The notes beneath the pieces are model-generated. The model saw only the letters and a list, made by a program, of their open reading frames with translations. It was not told where the DNA came from and searched no databases. From Komagataeibacter medellinensis NBRC 3288 (GTDB lineage: Bacteria; Pseudomonadota; Alphaproteobacteria; Acetobacterales; Acetobacteraceae): a DNA stretch of 64,000 nt. Shown here one piece after another: positions 19,300-28,004 of the stretch. Made by a program: the position numbers and the translations under genes. The stretch is from assembly GCF_000182745.2 (NCBI RefSeq), contig NC_016027.1, positions 809,001 to 873,000 of the forward strand, written 5' to 3'. Numbering within the stretch: position 1 is the first letter of the stretch; every line of letters begins with the position of its first letter.

Positions 19300-19827
19300 T
19301 TACAGGGCCAGTACATTACGCAGTGTTGAAACCGCCTTGGACGGACAACCGACGAGTGGCGGCCCCATAATGCCCGGAACAATACAGTTCTTGTTGAACC
19401 ATGTCTTTTTTGAGTTCCGAACCTGAGGATTGGCGCGCAATGCCATGCCAATCATCACTGTTTCCAATTCATCTATTTCATGACCGGACTGTGCAGAAGC
19501 CCGACAGTAATTGCCCCGGTTGGGTTCGAGCTTCGCAATGAGATGGAGGGTTGGAGCGCCCCTCTTTAATTGACTGGCATTTATATAATGATTGAACTTG
19601 TGGGTCTGGAAAACCTCGCCCCGAAAACCCTGCTTCGCATTCGTTTTACCAACATACCACGGTGTGTATGTATTTCCGTGAAGCGTAGAAAAAATATAAA
19701 TACCGATTGCTCTGGACAGGCCAGAATGCATTTTTTCGATTTCATTCCAAAAAAAACGAAGAGCAATACCATCGGCTTCCGCCTGCACGCGTGGCGTGCA
19801 GAATGGCCCATAGACTTCATAACGCAT
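19300..19827 (-). CDS. GIY-YIG nuclease-like orphan protein
   Basis: A 175-residue protein I do not recognise as a named gene. Residues 42-44 (GIY, in IGIYIFS) and 58-60 (YVG, in WYVGKT) have the GIY-YIG spacing. A downstream arginine (R69 in GFRGEVF), a glutamate pair (E119/E122 in EIDELETVMIG) and an asparagine (N138 in RNSKKTW) sit where this nuclease fold keeps its catalytic and metal-binding residues. The start has AGGA nine bases upstream. The gene is visibly richer in A/T than its neighbours and has no operon partner, suggesting acquisition. Homing, mobile-element or defence roles are all possible. Confidence 0.6.
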   Translation of the reverse strand: MRYEVYGPFCTPRVQAEADGIALRFFWNEIEKMHSGLSRAIGIYIFSTLHGNTYTPWYVGKTNAKQGFRGEVFQTHKFNHYINASQLKRGAPTLHLIAKLEPNRGNYCRASAQSGHEIDELETVMIGMALRANPQVRNSKKTWFNKNCIVPGIMGPPLVGCPSKAVSTLRNVLAL

Positions 19828-19935
19828 CGATAAACATCCTACTTATTTATATCTTGCCGGGCACAGACGTACCGTTCGCCAACCCTGCGGGCGGCGACAG
19901 TCCATGTGCCATTTCAAAATGCAGGAACGATACCC

Positions 19936-20811
19936 TCAGTCCCCGCAATAAGGCGCTGCCGCCTTGGGCAGGCCCGCCTCGATCGGCAGAGCTTCATTGC
20001 GTGACCATTCGTTCCACGACCCCATGTAAATGCGCAGCCGCGTGAAGCCCGCGGCACTGAGTGCCACATAGGTATTGGCCGCCCGCGCGCCCTTGAAACA
20101 GTAGATGATGATGTCATCCTCGGGCTTCAGGCCACGGCTGGCGGCAAGGCTGCGGATTTCATCAGCGGTGCGGAAGGTTGCCTGCCCGTCCTCCACCGTC
20201 ATGAAGTCATACCACTCAATCCACACCGCACCGGGAATGCGTCCCTTGCGCGGGGCGAAGTCCACGCCGTAGGGCGATGAACTTTCCCCCAGCCACTCCA
20301 CACGGTCACGATTGTCAAGCAGCCGGATGGCGGGATTGGTCAGGGCCGCACGCACATCTTCGTACGTAGCCATAAGCTGGCTGTTAACCTGCAATGGGAA
20401 ATCGGTGTGCGCGGGCTGCATGGTTTCGCGCACAAGTGCTCCGCCCTGCTGGCGCCACGCACTCAGGCCACCATCAAGTATCCCCACCCTGGGGTAGCCA
20501 AGATAGCGCAGTATCCAGTAGCCACGGCACGAACCGCCATAACGGGTGTGCAGCGCGTCCTCATACACAATGGCCGTCTTCCTGCCATCCAGCCCAAAAT
20601 CCCCGAACAGCGTGGCAAAGGTCTGCTGCAGGGCCTGCAGCCCTTCATGCGTGGTTTCCGCCAGGTAGGTGAAGATGTCGGGCATGTTGACCGCGCCGGG
20701 AATATGGCCGGCCTCGAAATCCTTCCTGTCGCGCACATCAATCAGGACAGCCTGCCCGCTGGCGGCAAGCGTGCGGACATCATCGGGTGAATAAAGAACG
20801 GTTGTGGGCAT
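19936..20811 (-). CDS. Two-domain rhodanese-type sulfurtransferase
   Basis: A 291-residue tandem rhodanese protein. The inactive N-terminal domain has VLIDVRDRKDFEAGHIPGAVNMPD, and the C-terminal domain carries the active-site loop IIYCFKGARAANTY with C238. The CxxGxR loop favours thiosulfate:cyanide-type sulfurtransferase chemistry over 3-mercaptopyruvate, though the substrate is not proven. The ATG at 20811 has AGGAAG with ideal spacing; the frame extends another 28 codons upstream without a good ribosome site. A second sulfurtransferase, SseA-like, lies at 31869. Confidence 0.85.
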   Translation of the reverse strand: MPTTVLYSPDDVRTLAASGQAVLIDVRDRKDFEAGHIPGAVNMPDIFTYLAETTHEGLQALQQTFATLFGDFGLDGRKTAIVYEDALHTRYGGSCRGYWILRYLGYPRVGILDGGLSAWRQQGGALVRETMQPAHTDFPLQVNSQLMATYEDVRAALTNPAIRLLDNRDRVEWLGESSSPYGVDFAPRKGRIPGAVWIEWYDFMTVEDGQATFRTADEIRSLAASRGLKPEDDIIIYCFKGARAANTYVALSAAGFTRLRIYMGSWNEWSRNEALPIEAGLPKAAAPYCGD

Positions 20812-21054
20812 GACGGCTTCCTGCATGGTTCTGCTCACGGAAACCCTACCAGCAATCACGCGCATGATGGAGGCAGCATTACACGCGCCCGCCATGATGC
20901 AGGCGGGACACGGCGGGCGGCAGCCGAACCGGCCCGTGATGGGAAATCTGTCATAACATTTTACCCTATTCCCTATCGCCGCGTATGCCTGTGCAGGCCC
21001 TGTACGGGACCAGATGGGCAGGGTCAGCAGGCCAGACTGGCCTTTACCCCCAAT

Positions 21055-21152
21055 TATGCATTAAATGTTGGGCAGGTATGCATTAAGTGTTGCATGGTAT
21101 TATGCATCATGGTTTTATCTGTCATGCGTATGACGCACCTTCCTTCATGCAT
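21055..21152 (+). promoter_or_regulatory. Cluster of four ATGCAT sites upstream of the CsbD-like gene
   Basis: Within the 359-bp gap between the rhodanese and CsbD-like genes, ATGCAT occurs at 21056, 21078, 21102 and 21147. The first two lie in 16-bp direct repeats (TATGCATTAAATGTTG and TATGCATTAAGTGTTG) that differ at one base, and the first three sites are 22 and 24 bp apart, about two helical turns. This looks like an operator array. The rest of the gap shows no gene. Confidence 0.45.
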
Positions 21153-21170
21153 CCTTGTGGGAGATGTGAC

Positions 21171-21359
21171 ATGGACCGTTTCAAGACAATGCTTCGCGGC
21201 CGAACCAACATGCTGGTAGGCCAGCTCAAACAGGAAATTGGCCATGCCACGGGCCTGCGCAGGCTGGAACGCCAGGGCATTGCACAGGAAATGCGTGGCT
21301 TTTCCCAAACCGCACGGCTGCACCGCCTGAATGACGGCGAACCGGCGGAACACGGCTGA
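21171..21359 (+). CDS. Small CsbD-like stress protein
   Basis: A 62-residue, basic, helical protein. Its pattern RGRTNMLVGQLKQEIGHATG and then RQGIAQEMRGFSQ resembles CsbD-family general stress proteins, which have repeated Gly-Lys-rich helices. The match is judged by eye and is loose. The start at 21171 is preceded by GGGAGATGTGAC. The upstream gap holds the repeated ATGCAT motifs, so the gene is probably regulated. Confidence 0.5.
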   Translation: MDRFKTMLRGRTNMLVGQLKQEIGHATGLRRLERQGIAQEMRGFSQTARLHRLNDGEPAEHG

Positions 21360-21476
21360 CCCCCACGCCCCTGCCTCCGGCCCGGCCCAACGCATAACCG
21401 CATCGCGTGCAGGGTGGTTTGCCGGGCATGCGGCAAACCCGTACCATGGAGCCTGTTACTGACAGATACAGGAATC

Positions 21477-21722
21477 ATGGCCATGCCCCAGAACCAGATC
21501 ATCGACATGCCCTTCACGACCGACGCCATGAAGTCGGCTATCGAGCGGCGCATCATCCAGTCCCCCCAGCTTTCCGATGCCCAGAAACACGACCTGAGTG
21601 TCACCCTTGCCGGAATGGATGCCACCCACCTAGCAACACTGGTAGAAACGGTGCTGGGGCACGCCATTGAATCCGGGCCGGAAATCCTGCCTTATCTCCA
21701 GCGCCTGGGCCAGCGTGGCTGA
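21477..21722 (+). CDS. Small conserved-looking hypothetical protein
   Basis: An 81-residue protein predicted to be helical and soluble, with no signal peptide or recognisable motif. The start is the first ATG of MAMPQNQIIDMPF, with AGGA just upstream; an ATG six bases later is equally possible. It follows the CsbD-like gene by 117 bp on the same strand. Function unknown. Confidence 0.5.
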   Translation: MAMPQNQIIDMPFTTDAMKSAIERRIIQSPQLSDAQKHDLSVTLAGMDATHLATLVETVLGHAIESGPEILPYLQRLGQRG

Positions 21723-21802
21723 AGGCTGCCCGCCACGGCATTTGCATGAACACGGCCTCCGGGTACCGCTTTTTTTAAAAAAGTGACGCGCCCCGGAGCC
21801 AC

Positions 21803-23041
21803 CTATGTTTGTGGCTGCTGGCGCTGCGCCCACAGCGTGGCCAGCCGCGCATGCAGGGCGGGGTTGCTGGCGTAGATATACAGCCCCCTGACGCCTCGCG
21901 TCATGAGCACGTTGATGGAATTAAGGATGATCCGCGCCATCACCACCTCGGGCTGCGCCACCCCGTCACGCCCGGTAAAGGCGGCGCGGTCCTCATACCG
22001 CGCGGGATCGATCACGATCCGGTCGATAGCCGGATCATACGTGACCGATGGGCCAAGGATGATGCCCGCGTAATTCAGGTCGAAGCCCTGTATGGTATAG
22101 ACCGACCCCACCTCGTCTATCGTATCCGCCCGTTCCGCCCATGGCAGGCGGGCCTGCGGCATGGCGCGGTCCCAGCGCAGGTGGAAGCGCCCTTCGGTAA
22201 TGAAATGGTCCTGCCCGTTCAGGGTATAGGGGTAATCATAGGTCGCCAGCATGCGGCACAGGCCGTACTGCGCGTTGCGCTGCCTTATGGCTTCGTACAT
22301 CGCCTGCGCATCATCAAAAATGCGGAAGTCGAACACCTGCGGTGCGGGCAGCGGGCGCAGGATACCGTCGCGGAACGCACGGACCCACGCCATTACATCC
22401 ACATGAGCGTGCATGCGGAACTGCCGGTCCAGCCTGCGGGTCACCACCGGGTAGCCCGCCACCAACCGCGCAAGAGCCGCATCGCTCCACAAGCTCTTGA
22501 ATTTCAGCACCTGGCGGGCATCGAACACGATCACCACTACATGGGCATGGCGAATGATTTCCGCCAGTTGGTTGGCGTGGTGGAAGCGATTATACGGGTC
22601 AGCGCGGGTCAGTAGCAGGTGCGCTTCATCCACCAGCACGATATCGGCGCGTCGGCTGGTGCCATCCATCTGGTTGATGAAGGTGGTGGGGCGCTCAAAA
22701 TCCTTCTTGCGCAGGTTTTTCTGGCTTTCGGAAATGTTGCGGTAAAGCTTGATCATCTCCGGGTGGTTGACCAGCAGGCGGTTGTCGCTGCCATGCAGCG
22801 GGTCCGCGCCATCCGGCCCACGCGCCGCGTCCTGGATGGTGGTGAACAGCGTATTGAGCAGCAGACTCTTGCCGGTGCCCGCATCACCTTCAATGATGAA
22901 CAGCGCATGATTATCCGCCCGGTGGGCGCGGCAGAAGGCCAGTATCTCATCCTTCAGCGCCATCTGGCCAGCAGTCAGCGCCACGGTGGGGGCAAGGCGG
23001 GACAGCGCGCTGTCGGGTCGGACGGGAACGGGTTGGTGCAT
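21803..23041 (-). CDS. DUF2075-type P-loop ATPase with DEAH motif (Schlafen group 3-like)
   Basis: A 412-residue P-loop protein with Walker A at 52-59 (GDAGTGKS) and a Walker B/DEAH box at 138-141 (IVLVDEAHLLL). Later helicase-like motifs are FDARQVLK, RLDRQFRMH, EVGSVYTIQGFDLNYAGIILG and INVLMTRGVRGLYIYA, matching motifs III-VI of superfamily 1-like enzymes. This combination is typical of DUF2075 proteins, for which a DNA/RNA helicase or remodelling role is predicted. The N-terminal GIY-YIG domain found in some relatives is absent. The start at 23041 has GGGGAGAGAC upstream. Confidence 0.8.
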   Translation of the reverse strand: MHQPVPVRPDSALSRLAPTVALTAGQMALKDEILAFCRAHRADNHALFIIEGDAGTGKSLLLNTLFTTIQDAARGPDGADPLHGSDNRLLVNHPEMIKLYRNISESQKNLRKKDFERPTTFINQMDGTSRRADIVLVDEAHLLLTRADPYNRFHHANQLAEIIRHAHVVVIVFDARQVLKFKSLWSDAALARLVAGYPVVTRRLDRQFRMHAHVDVMAWVRAFRDGILRPLPAPQVFDFRIFDDAQAMYEAIRQRNAQYGLCRMLATYDYPYTLNGQDHFITEGRFHLRWDRAMPQARLPWAERADTIDEVGSVYTIQGFDLNYAGIILGPSVTYDPAIDRIVIDPARYEDRAAFTGRDGVAQPEVVMARIILNSINVLMTRGVRGLYIYASNPALHARLATLWAQRQQPQT

Positions 23042-23199
23042 GTCTCTCCCCTTCCCCGCCGGGCATGTAGCCGGACAGGGCAGGCCTGATATGTGAAATA
23101 TGACGCAAGCCAATGCATCCTATCGGTTTTCGTGCCGCGCCATAAGTTATAACGTGCGCCCACGCGCATACCGCGCCCTATCAGACAGGATATGATGAC

Positions 23200-23451
23200 A
23201 TGACCGACAAACCCACCGCCGCCGCAAGCGAACACCTGCACAAGCTGGCTGAACGCGGCCTGAAAGAGCCCAAGCTGCTGCAGAAAGAAGAAGTCATTGC
23301 CCTGGCCGAGCACGTTGGCAAGGAACATGGCCGTGCCACTGGCACCGAGCATGAAATTGCCAAAAAGGCCCAGCACAACCCCGAAGGCGTCAGTGCTGCC
23401 GAGATCCAGGCCCTGTGCGCCCACATCACGGGTGAGCGCAAGGCCCGCTGA
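23200..23451 (+). CDS. Small charged hypothetical protein
   Basis: An 83-residue, Lys/Glu/Ala-rich, His-containing protein (EEVIALAEHVGKEHG; HITGERKAR). It is predicted soluble and helical with no signal peptide. ACAGGATATGATGAC precedes the ATG, giving a usable ribosome site. It is divergent from the DUF2075-type gene across 158 bp. Function unknown; codon usage looks like that of a real gene. Confidence 0.55.
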   Translation: MTDKPTAAASEHLHKLAERGLKEPKLLQKEEVIALAEHVGKEHGRATGTEHEIAKKAQHNPEGVSAAEIQALCAHITGERKAR

Positions 23452-23517
23452 CCCCATGGCGCGGCGGGATAAAAACCCCCGCCGCGCCGTACTCCCTGCC
23501 CCGGAAAACAGGACCCG

Positions 23518-24198
23518 TTGCCCCCCCACATGATGACCGACACGCGTTTTCCCGTCTATTCCGTGCTGGAACGACTTGCCGACCTGCTGGTGCACATCAT
23601 GGGGCTTGCGGTACTGGGCTATGGCGTGACGTGGCTGGTTCATACCGCGCTGCTTTCGCACATACGGCTGGAGGTAGGGGTAACACTGCTTTATTGCGGT
23701 GGCATACTGGGCACCTGCCTGTCCTCGGCTGCTTACAATTTCTGCCCGTCATGCCGCCTCAAGGGCGGGTTGCAGCGGGTGGACCAGTCGGTCATCTTCA
23801 TCGCCATTGCCGCAACCTATACGCCCTTCATCATGCTGGGCGGGCATGGCATGGCCAGCCGCTGGTTCTGCGGGCTGCTATGGACCATGGCGCTGGCGGG
23901 GGTTGTGGCCAAGATGGGCTTCTTCACCTGGTCGCGGCGCTACCATGTCATGCCCTACCTGTGCGTGGCATGGGTTTTCTTCCTGTGCCCTGACCCGCTG
24001 GTATGGCGACTGCCGGGCATGACGTTCCCGCTGCTGGTGCTGGGACTGGTGTTCTACTGCATCGGGGTCATGTTTTACATGCGTCCGCGCATGCCGTTTT
24101 CCAACGTGCTGTGGCATGTGATGGTAGTGCTGGGTGCGGGCACGCATATGGCGGCCGTGGGTGCGCTTTTGCTGGAATGCGTGCCCGCGCGGGGCTGA
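23518..24198 (+). CDS. Hemolysin III / PAQR-family membrane protein
   Basis: About 226 residues with seven predicted membrane helices. The metal-binding PAQR positions are visible: SSAAYN in helix 2 (SSxxYH-like, His replaced by Asn), the aspartate in VDQSVIFIAIAATYTPF, and two histidines in LWHVMVVLGAGTHMAAV. The family includes putative ceramidase-like membrane hydrolases; function in bacteria is unclear. The TTG at 23518 has AGGAC at ideal distance, whereas the ATG at 23530 has no ribosome site, so the TTG start is preferred. Confidence 0.78.
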   Translation: MPPHMMTDTRFPVYSVLERLADLLVHIMGLAVLGYGVTWLVHTALLSHIRLEVGVTLLYCGGILGTCLSSAAYNFCPSCRLKGGLQRVDQSVIFIAIAATYTPFIMLGGHGMASRWFCGLLWTMALAGVVAKMGFFTWSRRYHVMPYLCVAWVFFLCPDPLVWRLPGMTFPLLVLGLVFYCIGVMFYMRPRMPFSNVLWHVMVVLGAGTHMAAVGALLLECVPARG

Positions 24199-24281
24199 GC
24201 GCCCGGTCAGGGGCAGATCCTGCCTGAATGCGGGCATCCAGGCAGGTAAATGCACGTAAAGGCAACAAACCAGAGCATTTT

Positions 24282-24301
24282 CACCGAAGCCGTTTTCGGT
24301 G
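24282..24301. terminator. Hairpin between convergent genes (possible terminator)
   Basis: CACCGAA (24282-24288) pairs with TTCGGTG (24295-24301) between the convergent PAQR and sugar-transporter genes. A second perfect 8-bp stem, CCTGCCTG/CAGGCAGG, lies at 24219-24246. Neither has a strong T-run, so termination is plausible but not certain. Confidence 0.35.
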
Positions 24302-24309
24302 GGAATACC

Positions 24310-25731
24310 CTAGCGACCGATCTGGCGCAGCGCACGGCCGGATTCAAGATGCGCCTCGATCTCGTCCAGCGGCACGTCACGCGTCTCGGGCACCAGCAGC
24401 AGGGTAAAGAGCACGAACACCACGTTCAGCACGCTGAAGCCTGCAAACGTCCATCCTGCCCCCACGGCGGCCACAATGCTCAGGAACGTGTTGCTGACCG
24501 CCCAGTCCATGCCCCAGTTGGCCAGCGTGGAGCAGCCCACGCCAAAATCACGCCCCTTGATGGGCTGGATTTCAGAGCACAGCGTCCATACCAGCGGCCC
24601 CGCCCCCATGCCAAAGCCTGCGACAAAGACCAGAAGCGCCGCCATGAGCGAAACCGTCGCCCCCATGCCCTGCAGGTGCAGCCCCTCGATCACGGCAGCA
24701 CACCCCAGTGCGACCGCCATAATCACGCAGCTTGTCACCAGAAGCGGCCTGCGCCCCCAGCGCGAGACCATGAAGATGGCCGCAACCCCCACCACCGCAT
24801 TGACCGCGCCAACCATGACCGTGGCCCACGCGGCGGCGGATGTGCCGAAATGCGCGCCCTCCAGTATCTTGGGCGCGTAATACATCACCACATTGATGCC
24901 GGTCAGTTGCTGCATGACCTGCAACCCCACCCCCAGCGCCACCGAGCGGCGGAAATACGACCGCGTGCGCAACAGCGCAAAACCGCCCTCCCCCGTATCG
25001 GTAGTCAGTTCGGTGCGAATATGGGCCAGTTCCCGGTCCGCTGCCGCCACATCGCCGCGCAGGCTACGCAGTACCCCGCGCGCTTCCTCAAAGCGGCCAC
25101 GCGCGGCCAGCCATGACGGGCTGGAGGGCAGGAATGCGCAGCCCACGAACAGAATGGCCGCCGGCACCAGCGGCAGCCCCACCATGAGCCGCCAGTGCCC
25201 CCCACCCGAGAAGATGCCACCGGCCAGGTATCCCAGCAGGATACCAGCGGATTGCAGCATGGAAAACGTGGTGACCATGGTGCCGCGCATGCGCCCTGTG
25301 GTCAGTTCGGAAATATAGAGCGGCGCGGTAAAGGTGCAGATGCCGATTGCCGCCCCGATCAGGAACCGCCCCAGCAAAATCTGCCCGATCATGGGGGCGG
25401 TGGCGCAGAGCAGCGCCCCAACCCCGATCAGCAATGTTGCCGTGCCCAGCGCCATCCGCCGCCCGAAGCGGCGCGAGAACACGCCAGCCCCCAGCGATCC
25501 CAGCAGCGCGCCCACCATAAGCACGGACACGATCCATTCCTGCATGCGGGCACCGGCGTTGAAGTCGCGGCCGATAAAACCCAGCGCCTCGGCAATCAGC
25601 CCGGTATCCAGCCCGACCAGCAGCCCCGCGCAGGCCGTGGTCAACGCCGCCCGCCCGGCCCGGCCTGGTCCGGTGGGCGGGGTAGTGATACCGGGAGGAA
25701 GAGGCGTGGATGAATCTGCGGGCTGCGACAT
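24310..25731 (-). CDS. MFS sugar porter family transporter
   Basis: A 473-residue twelve-helix transporter. Sugar-porter signatures are GRRMALG after helix 2, LPSSPSWLAARGR before the central loop (canonical PESPRWL), QQLTGINVVMYYAPKI in helix 7, GRRPLL after helix 8, and the terminal PETRDVPLDEIE. It likely imports a hexose or polyol by proton symport; the substrate is not deducible. It is a single-gene unit. Confidence 0.9.
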   Translation of the reverse strand: MSQPADSSTPLPPGITTPPTGPGRAGRAALTTACAGLLVGLDTGLIAEALGFIGRDFNAGARMQEWIVSVLMVGALLGSLGAGVFSRRFGRRMALGTATLLIGVGALLCATAPMIGQILLGRFLIGAAIGICTFTAPLYISELTTGRMRGTMVTTFSMLQSAGILLGYLAGGIFSGGGHWRLMVGLPLVPAAILFVGCAFLPSSPSWLAARGRFEEARGVLRSLRGDVAAADRELAHIRTELTTDTGEGGFALLRTRSYFRRSVALGVGLQVMQQLTGINVVMYYAPKILEGAHFGTSAAAWATVMVGAVNAVVGVAAIFMVSRWGRRPLLVTSCVIMAVALGCAAVIEGLHLQGMGATVSLMAALLVFVAGFGMGAGPLVWTLCSEIQPIKGRDFGVGCSTLANWGMDWAVSNTFLSIVAAVGAGWTFAGFSVLNVVFVLFTLLLVPETRDVPLDEIEAHLESGRALRQIGR

Positions 25732-25899
25732 GTCGTTCTATCCTGATCTATGGCGCCCTTCAGGTCGGGGGGCCACTCAGGTATCGAGTCATAAACGATA
25801 GGCACACTCTCGATCCATGACACAACCCCGACAGATGCGGACCCAGAATGGTACGGCCGGGCGAAACCGCCAGGAAAGGAGAACAATTTTTCAGCAGCA

Positions 25900-25930
25900 G
25901 CCTTTTTGAAAAAAGATTCACCAAAAACTT
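25900..25930 (-). repeat. Partial palindromic repeat unit (copy 4, minus orientation)
   Basis: On the minus strand it reads AAGTTTTTGGTGAATC and then the first hairpin arm, TTTTTTCAAAAAGG. The second hairpin and the closing outer arm are missing or decayed. It lies upstream of the DUF6056-like gene. Confidence 0.6.
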
Positions 25931-26006
25931 CTGTTCGTTCAGGGAGTCTCTGCAAACCGGGCCATGTGGTATGGGCAGGGATGCAACGGACAGGGCCGAT
26001 GACACC

Positions 26007-27347
26007 ATGCACGTGAATGCACCAGCATCGACACCACCCTCCCTCCGCCTGTTCCCTGGCGAGGGCGCGGGACTGGCCGCCTGTTTTGTCTTTTTGCTGT
26101 GGGCCAACGCCATCACCCCGCTCTGGGCGGATGATTACTGCCGCACCATGCCCTTCAGCCTGCCCACCATCGTGCATATTGTATGGGGCAACTACAATTT
26201 CTGGACCGGACGGTGGTTCACCACGCTGGCCACCTTCGTGGTACTGGACCTGCGGCCCTATGGCGGGCTTGCTGTGTTTGCGGTGCTGAATGCGGGCATC
26301 TTCACCTTTCTGGTCCATGTGGTGGCGCATCTGTGCTGGCAACTGGCGGGCCAACCGCCCCTGCCACGCGCACGGTATGGCGCCATGCAGTGCGTTATGG
26401 TCTTTCTTATGCTGTGGTGGCTGCCGCGCACCATTGGCGAGGTGGCGCTGTGGAAGACCGGTGCGATCGGATACCTGTGGCCGGTGGCTGGCGAGATGTG
26501 GGTACTGGCGCGCATCGTGACGGGTCGGACGGACATGCGCGCCATGCAGTATGGCGCGGTGTTCCTGATCGCGACTTTCCTTGAACCGCTGTCGCTGCTG
26601 CTCACGCTGCTGCTGGCAGGGGTGGCGTTAAAGGCGTGGCGGCAGGGTGTGCTGCCACCATGGGCGCTTTTGTGCGCGCATGCGGCGGGCACGCTGGTGC
26701 TGGGGGTGGCGCCGGGCAATTACGTACGCATGCACACCATGACCCCCAGCCCGCTACCCGACCGGCTGGACGGGCTGCTGGGCAACCTTGGCAGCCTGTT
26801 CGACCCCTTCTGGCTGCCCTTCGTTGCACTGCTTGCAGTGGGGGTGTTCATGGACCGAGGGCTGCACCCTTTCCCTGCCTGCCTGCGCGCGGGACGGGGG
26901 TGGGTGCCTTGCGTGCTGGCGCTGGCCTACATGGCGTGCCTGCTCATGTTCCCGCGTGAGGCGCTGGCCGCGCGGGTCTCCTTTCCCGCCAGCGTGCTGC
27001 TGGCGTGCTACCTGGCCTGCCTGCTGGCGCGTAGCGTGGCTACCCCCGGTTTTGGGCGGATCATGGCGGTGGGAGGCGGCATGCTTGTGGTCCTGCATCT
27101 GGCAATCGTGGTGCCAGACCTGACCCTGCTGGCCCGGATCGCCCATGAACGCGATGCGGCAACGCGCGCGCAGGTGGCGCGTGACCTGCCCGTGGTGCTG
27201 CCCCGCGTGACCTGGGGACCGCGCCACAAGCTGCTTTACGTGCGCAAGGATATTATCTTTGTCGGCATCAACCCCGACCCGCACAACATGCTCACGGCAT
27301 GCTACGCGCAGGCCATGGGGGCTTCATCCGTGCGCTCGGCGCCATAG
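26007..27347 (+). CDS. Polytopic membrane protein, DUF6056/glycosyltransferase-like
   Basis: A 446-residue protein with about ten hydrophobic helices. The first helix ends in a WADDYCRTMPF motif, an acidic DDY after helix 1 as in DUF6056 and GT-C-like glycosyltransferases, where it would bind metal or substrate. The loop NYNFWTGRWFTTL and a soluble C-terminal tail follow. It is probably an envelope polysaccharide or lipid-linked sugar transferase, by analogy only. The frame opens at 25848 and runs through a repeat unit, but the ATG at 26007 gives the most sensible N-terminus; the ribosome site is weak. Confidence 0.65.
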   Translation: MHVNAPASTPPSLRLFPGEGAGLAACFVFLLWANAITPLWADDYCRTMPFSLPTIVHIVWGNYNFWTGRWFTTLATFVVLDLRPYGGLAVFAVLNAGIFTFLVHVVAHLCWQLAGQPPLPRARYGAMQCVMVFLMLWWLPRTIGEVALWKTGAIGYLWPVAGEMWVLARIVTGRTDMRAMQYGAVFLIATFLEPLSLLLTLLLAGVALKAWRQGVLPPWALLCAHAAGTLVLGVAPGNYVRMHTMTPSPLPDRLDGLLGNLGSLFDPFWLPFVALLAVGVFMDRGLHPFPACLRAGRGWVPCVLALAYMACLLMFPREALAARVSFPASVLLACYLACLLARSVATPGFGRIMAVGGGMLVVLHLAIVVPDLTLLARIAHERDAATRAQVARDLPVVLPRVTWGPRHKLLYVRKDIIFVGINPDPHNMLTACYAQAMGASSVRSAP

Positions 27348-27356
27348 GGCATGACG

Positions 27357-28001
27357 TTAGGGGATCAGGACAACCTTTCTGGAAAAACCATGGTCTTCCA
27401 GACGGCGGTGGGTATTCCACCCATCGGTCAGTGCAAAGGTCCCGATGGGCGGGGCCAGCAACATACCGCCTGATAGCGCGGCAAAAAGTGCCCTGCTGCG
27501 CCGTGCGCGCTCGGTAGCACTATTCAGATAGTCCCACAGCTCCGCTCCCGCAGCGCCTTTTGATGCCTGCATCAGGACCGATGGGCCAACCGGCGCGGGC
27601 GGTGCATCGGATATACCATATGTAACGATCATGCTGCACGGGCGCGTAGCCACGATGCTCCTGCCCAACGTCGATCCGATAGCAATCATACACTACACTG
27701 GCATCACCATCGGTCGTATCACGCACGGCACTAACCCAGTCTTCCCCACAACCGAACGCCACCGCGCCCCCCAGTTACAGGGCGATCTGCTGCTTTTGCG
27801 GCGATAACGCAAGGGCTACGATAGCGCCCGCACCTTCATAGCAATTGATGTAGGGCACCTGACCCAGCGCCCGATAGTGCCCAAGATGCCGGTAGATATC
27901 GGCAAAGTTTACGCCCGCCACCCTGACATCAACCAGCACATGGCCCGGAGGAACGGCCGGGTTCGGCTATTCGTGGCATTTCAGGACATCCGAGCCGCAA
28001 A
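27357..28001 (-). pseudogene. Degraded quinone oxidoreductase (zinc-free MDR family)
   Basis: On the minus strand the fragments line up with an NADPH:quinone reductase in order. First comes an N-terminal GSDVLKCHE piece, then PNPAVPPGHVLVDVRVAGVNFADIYR and YEGAGAIVALALS. An in-frame TAA lies at 27775-27777, followed by the DWVSAVRDTTDGDASVVYDC segment. A frameshift near 27690 leads into IGSTLGRSIVATRP and the C-terminal region ending VVLIP. The glycine-rich cofactor-binding segment is missing. About 645 bp remain of a usual ~975 bp, so the gene is certainly inactive. Confidence 0.8.
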
Positions 28002-28004
28002 ACG

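Noticed and set aside
19107-19451. A 114-codon minus-strand frame between the EcsC and GIY-YIG-like genes
   Set aside because: It overlaps both flanking genes in other frames and shows no motif or ribosome site; the 170-bp gap itself holds nothing I can support.
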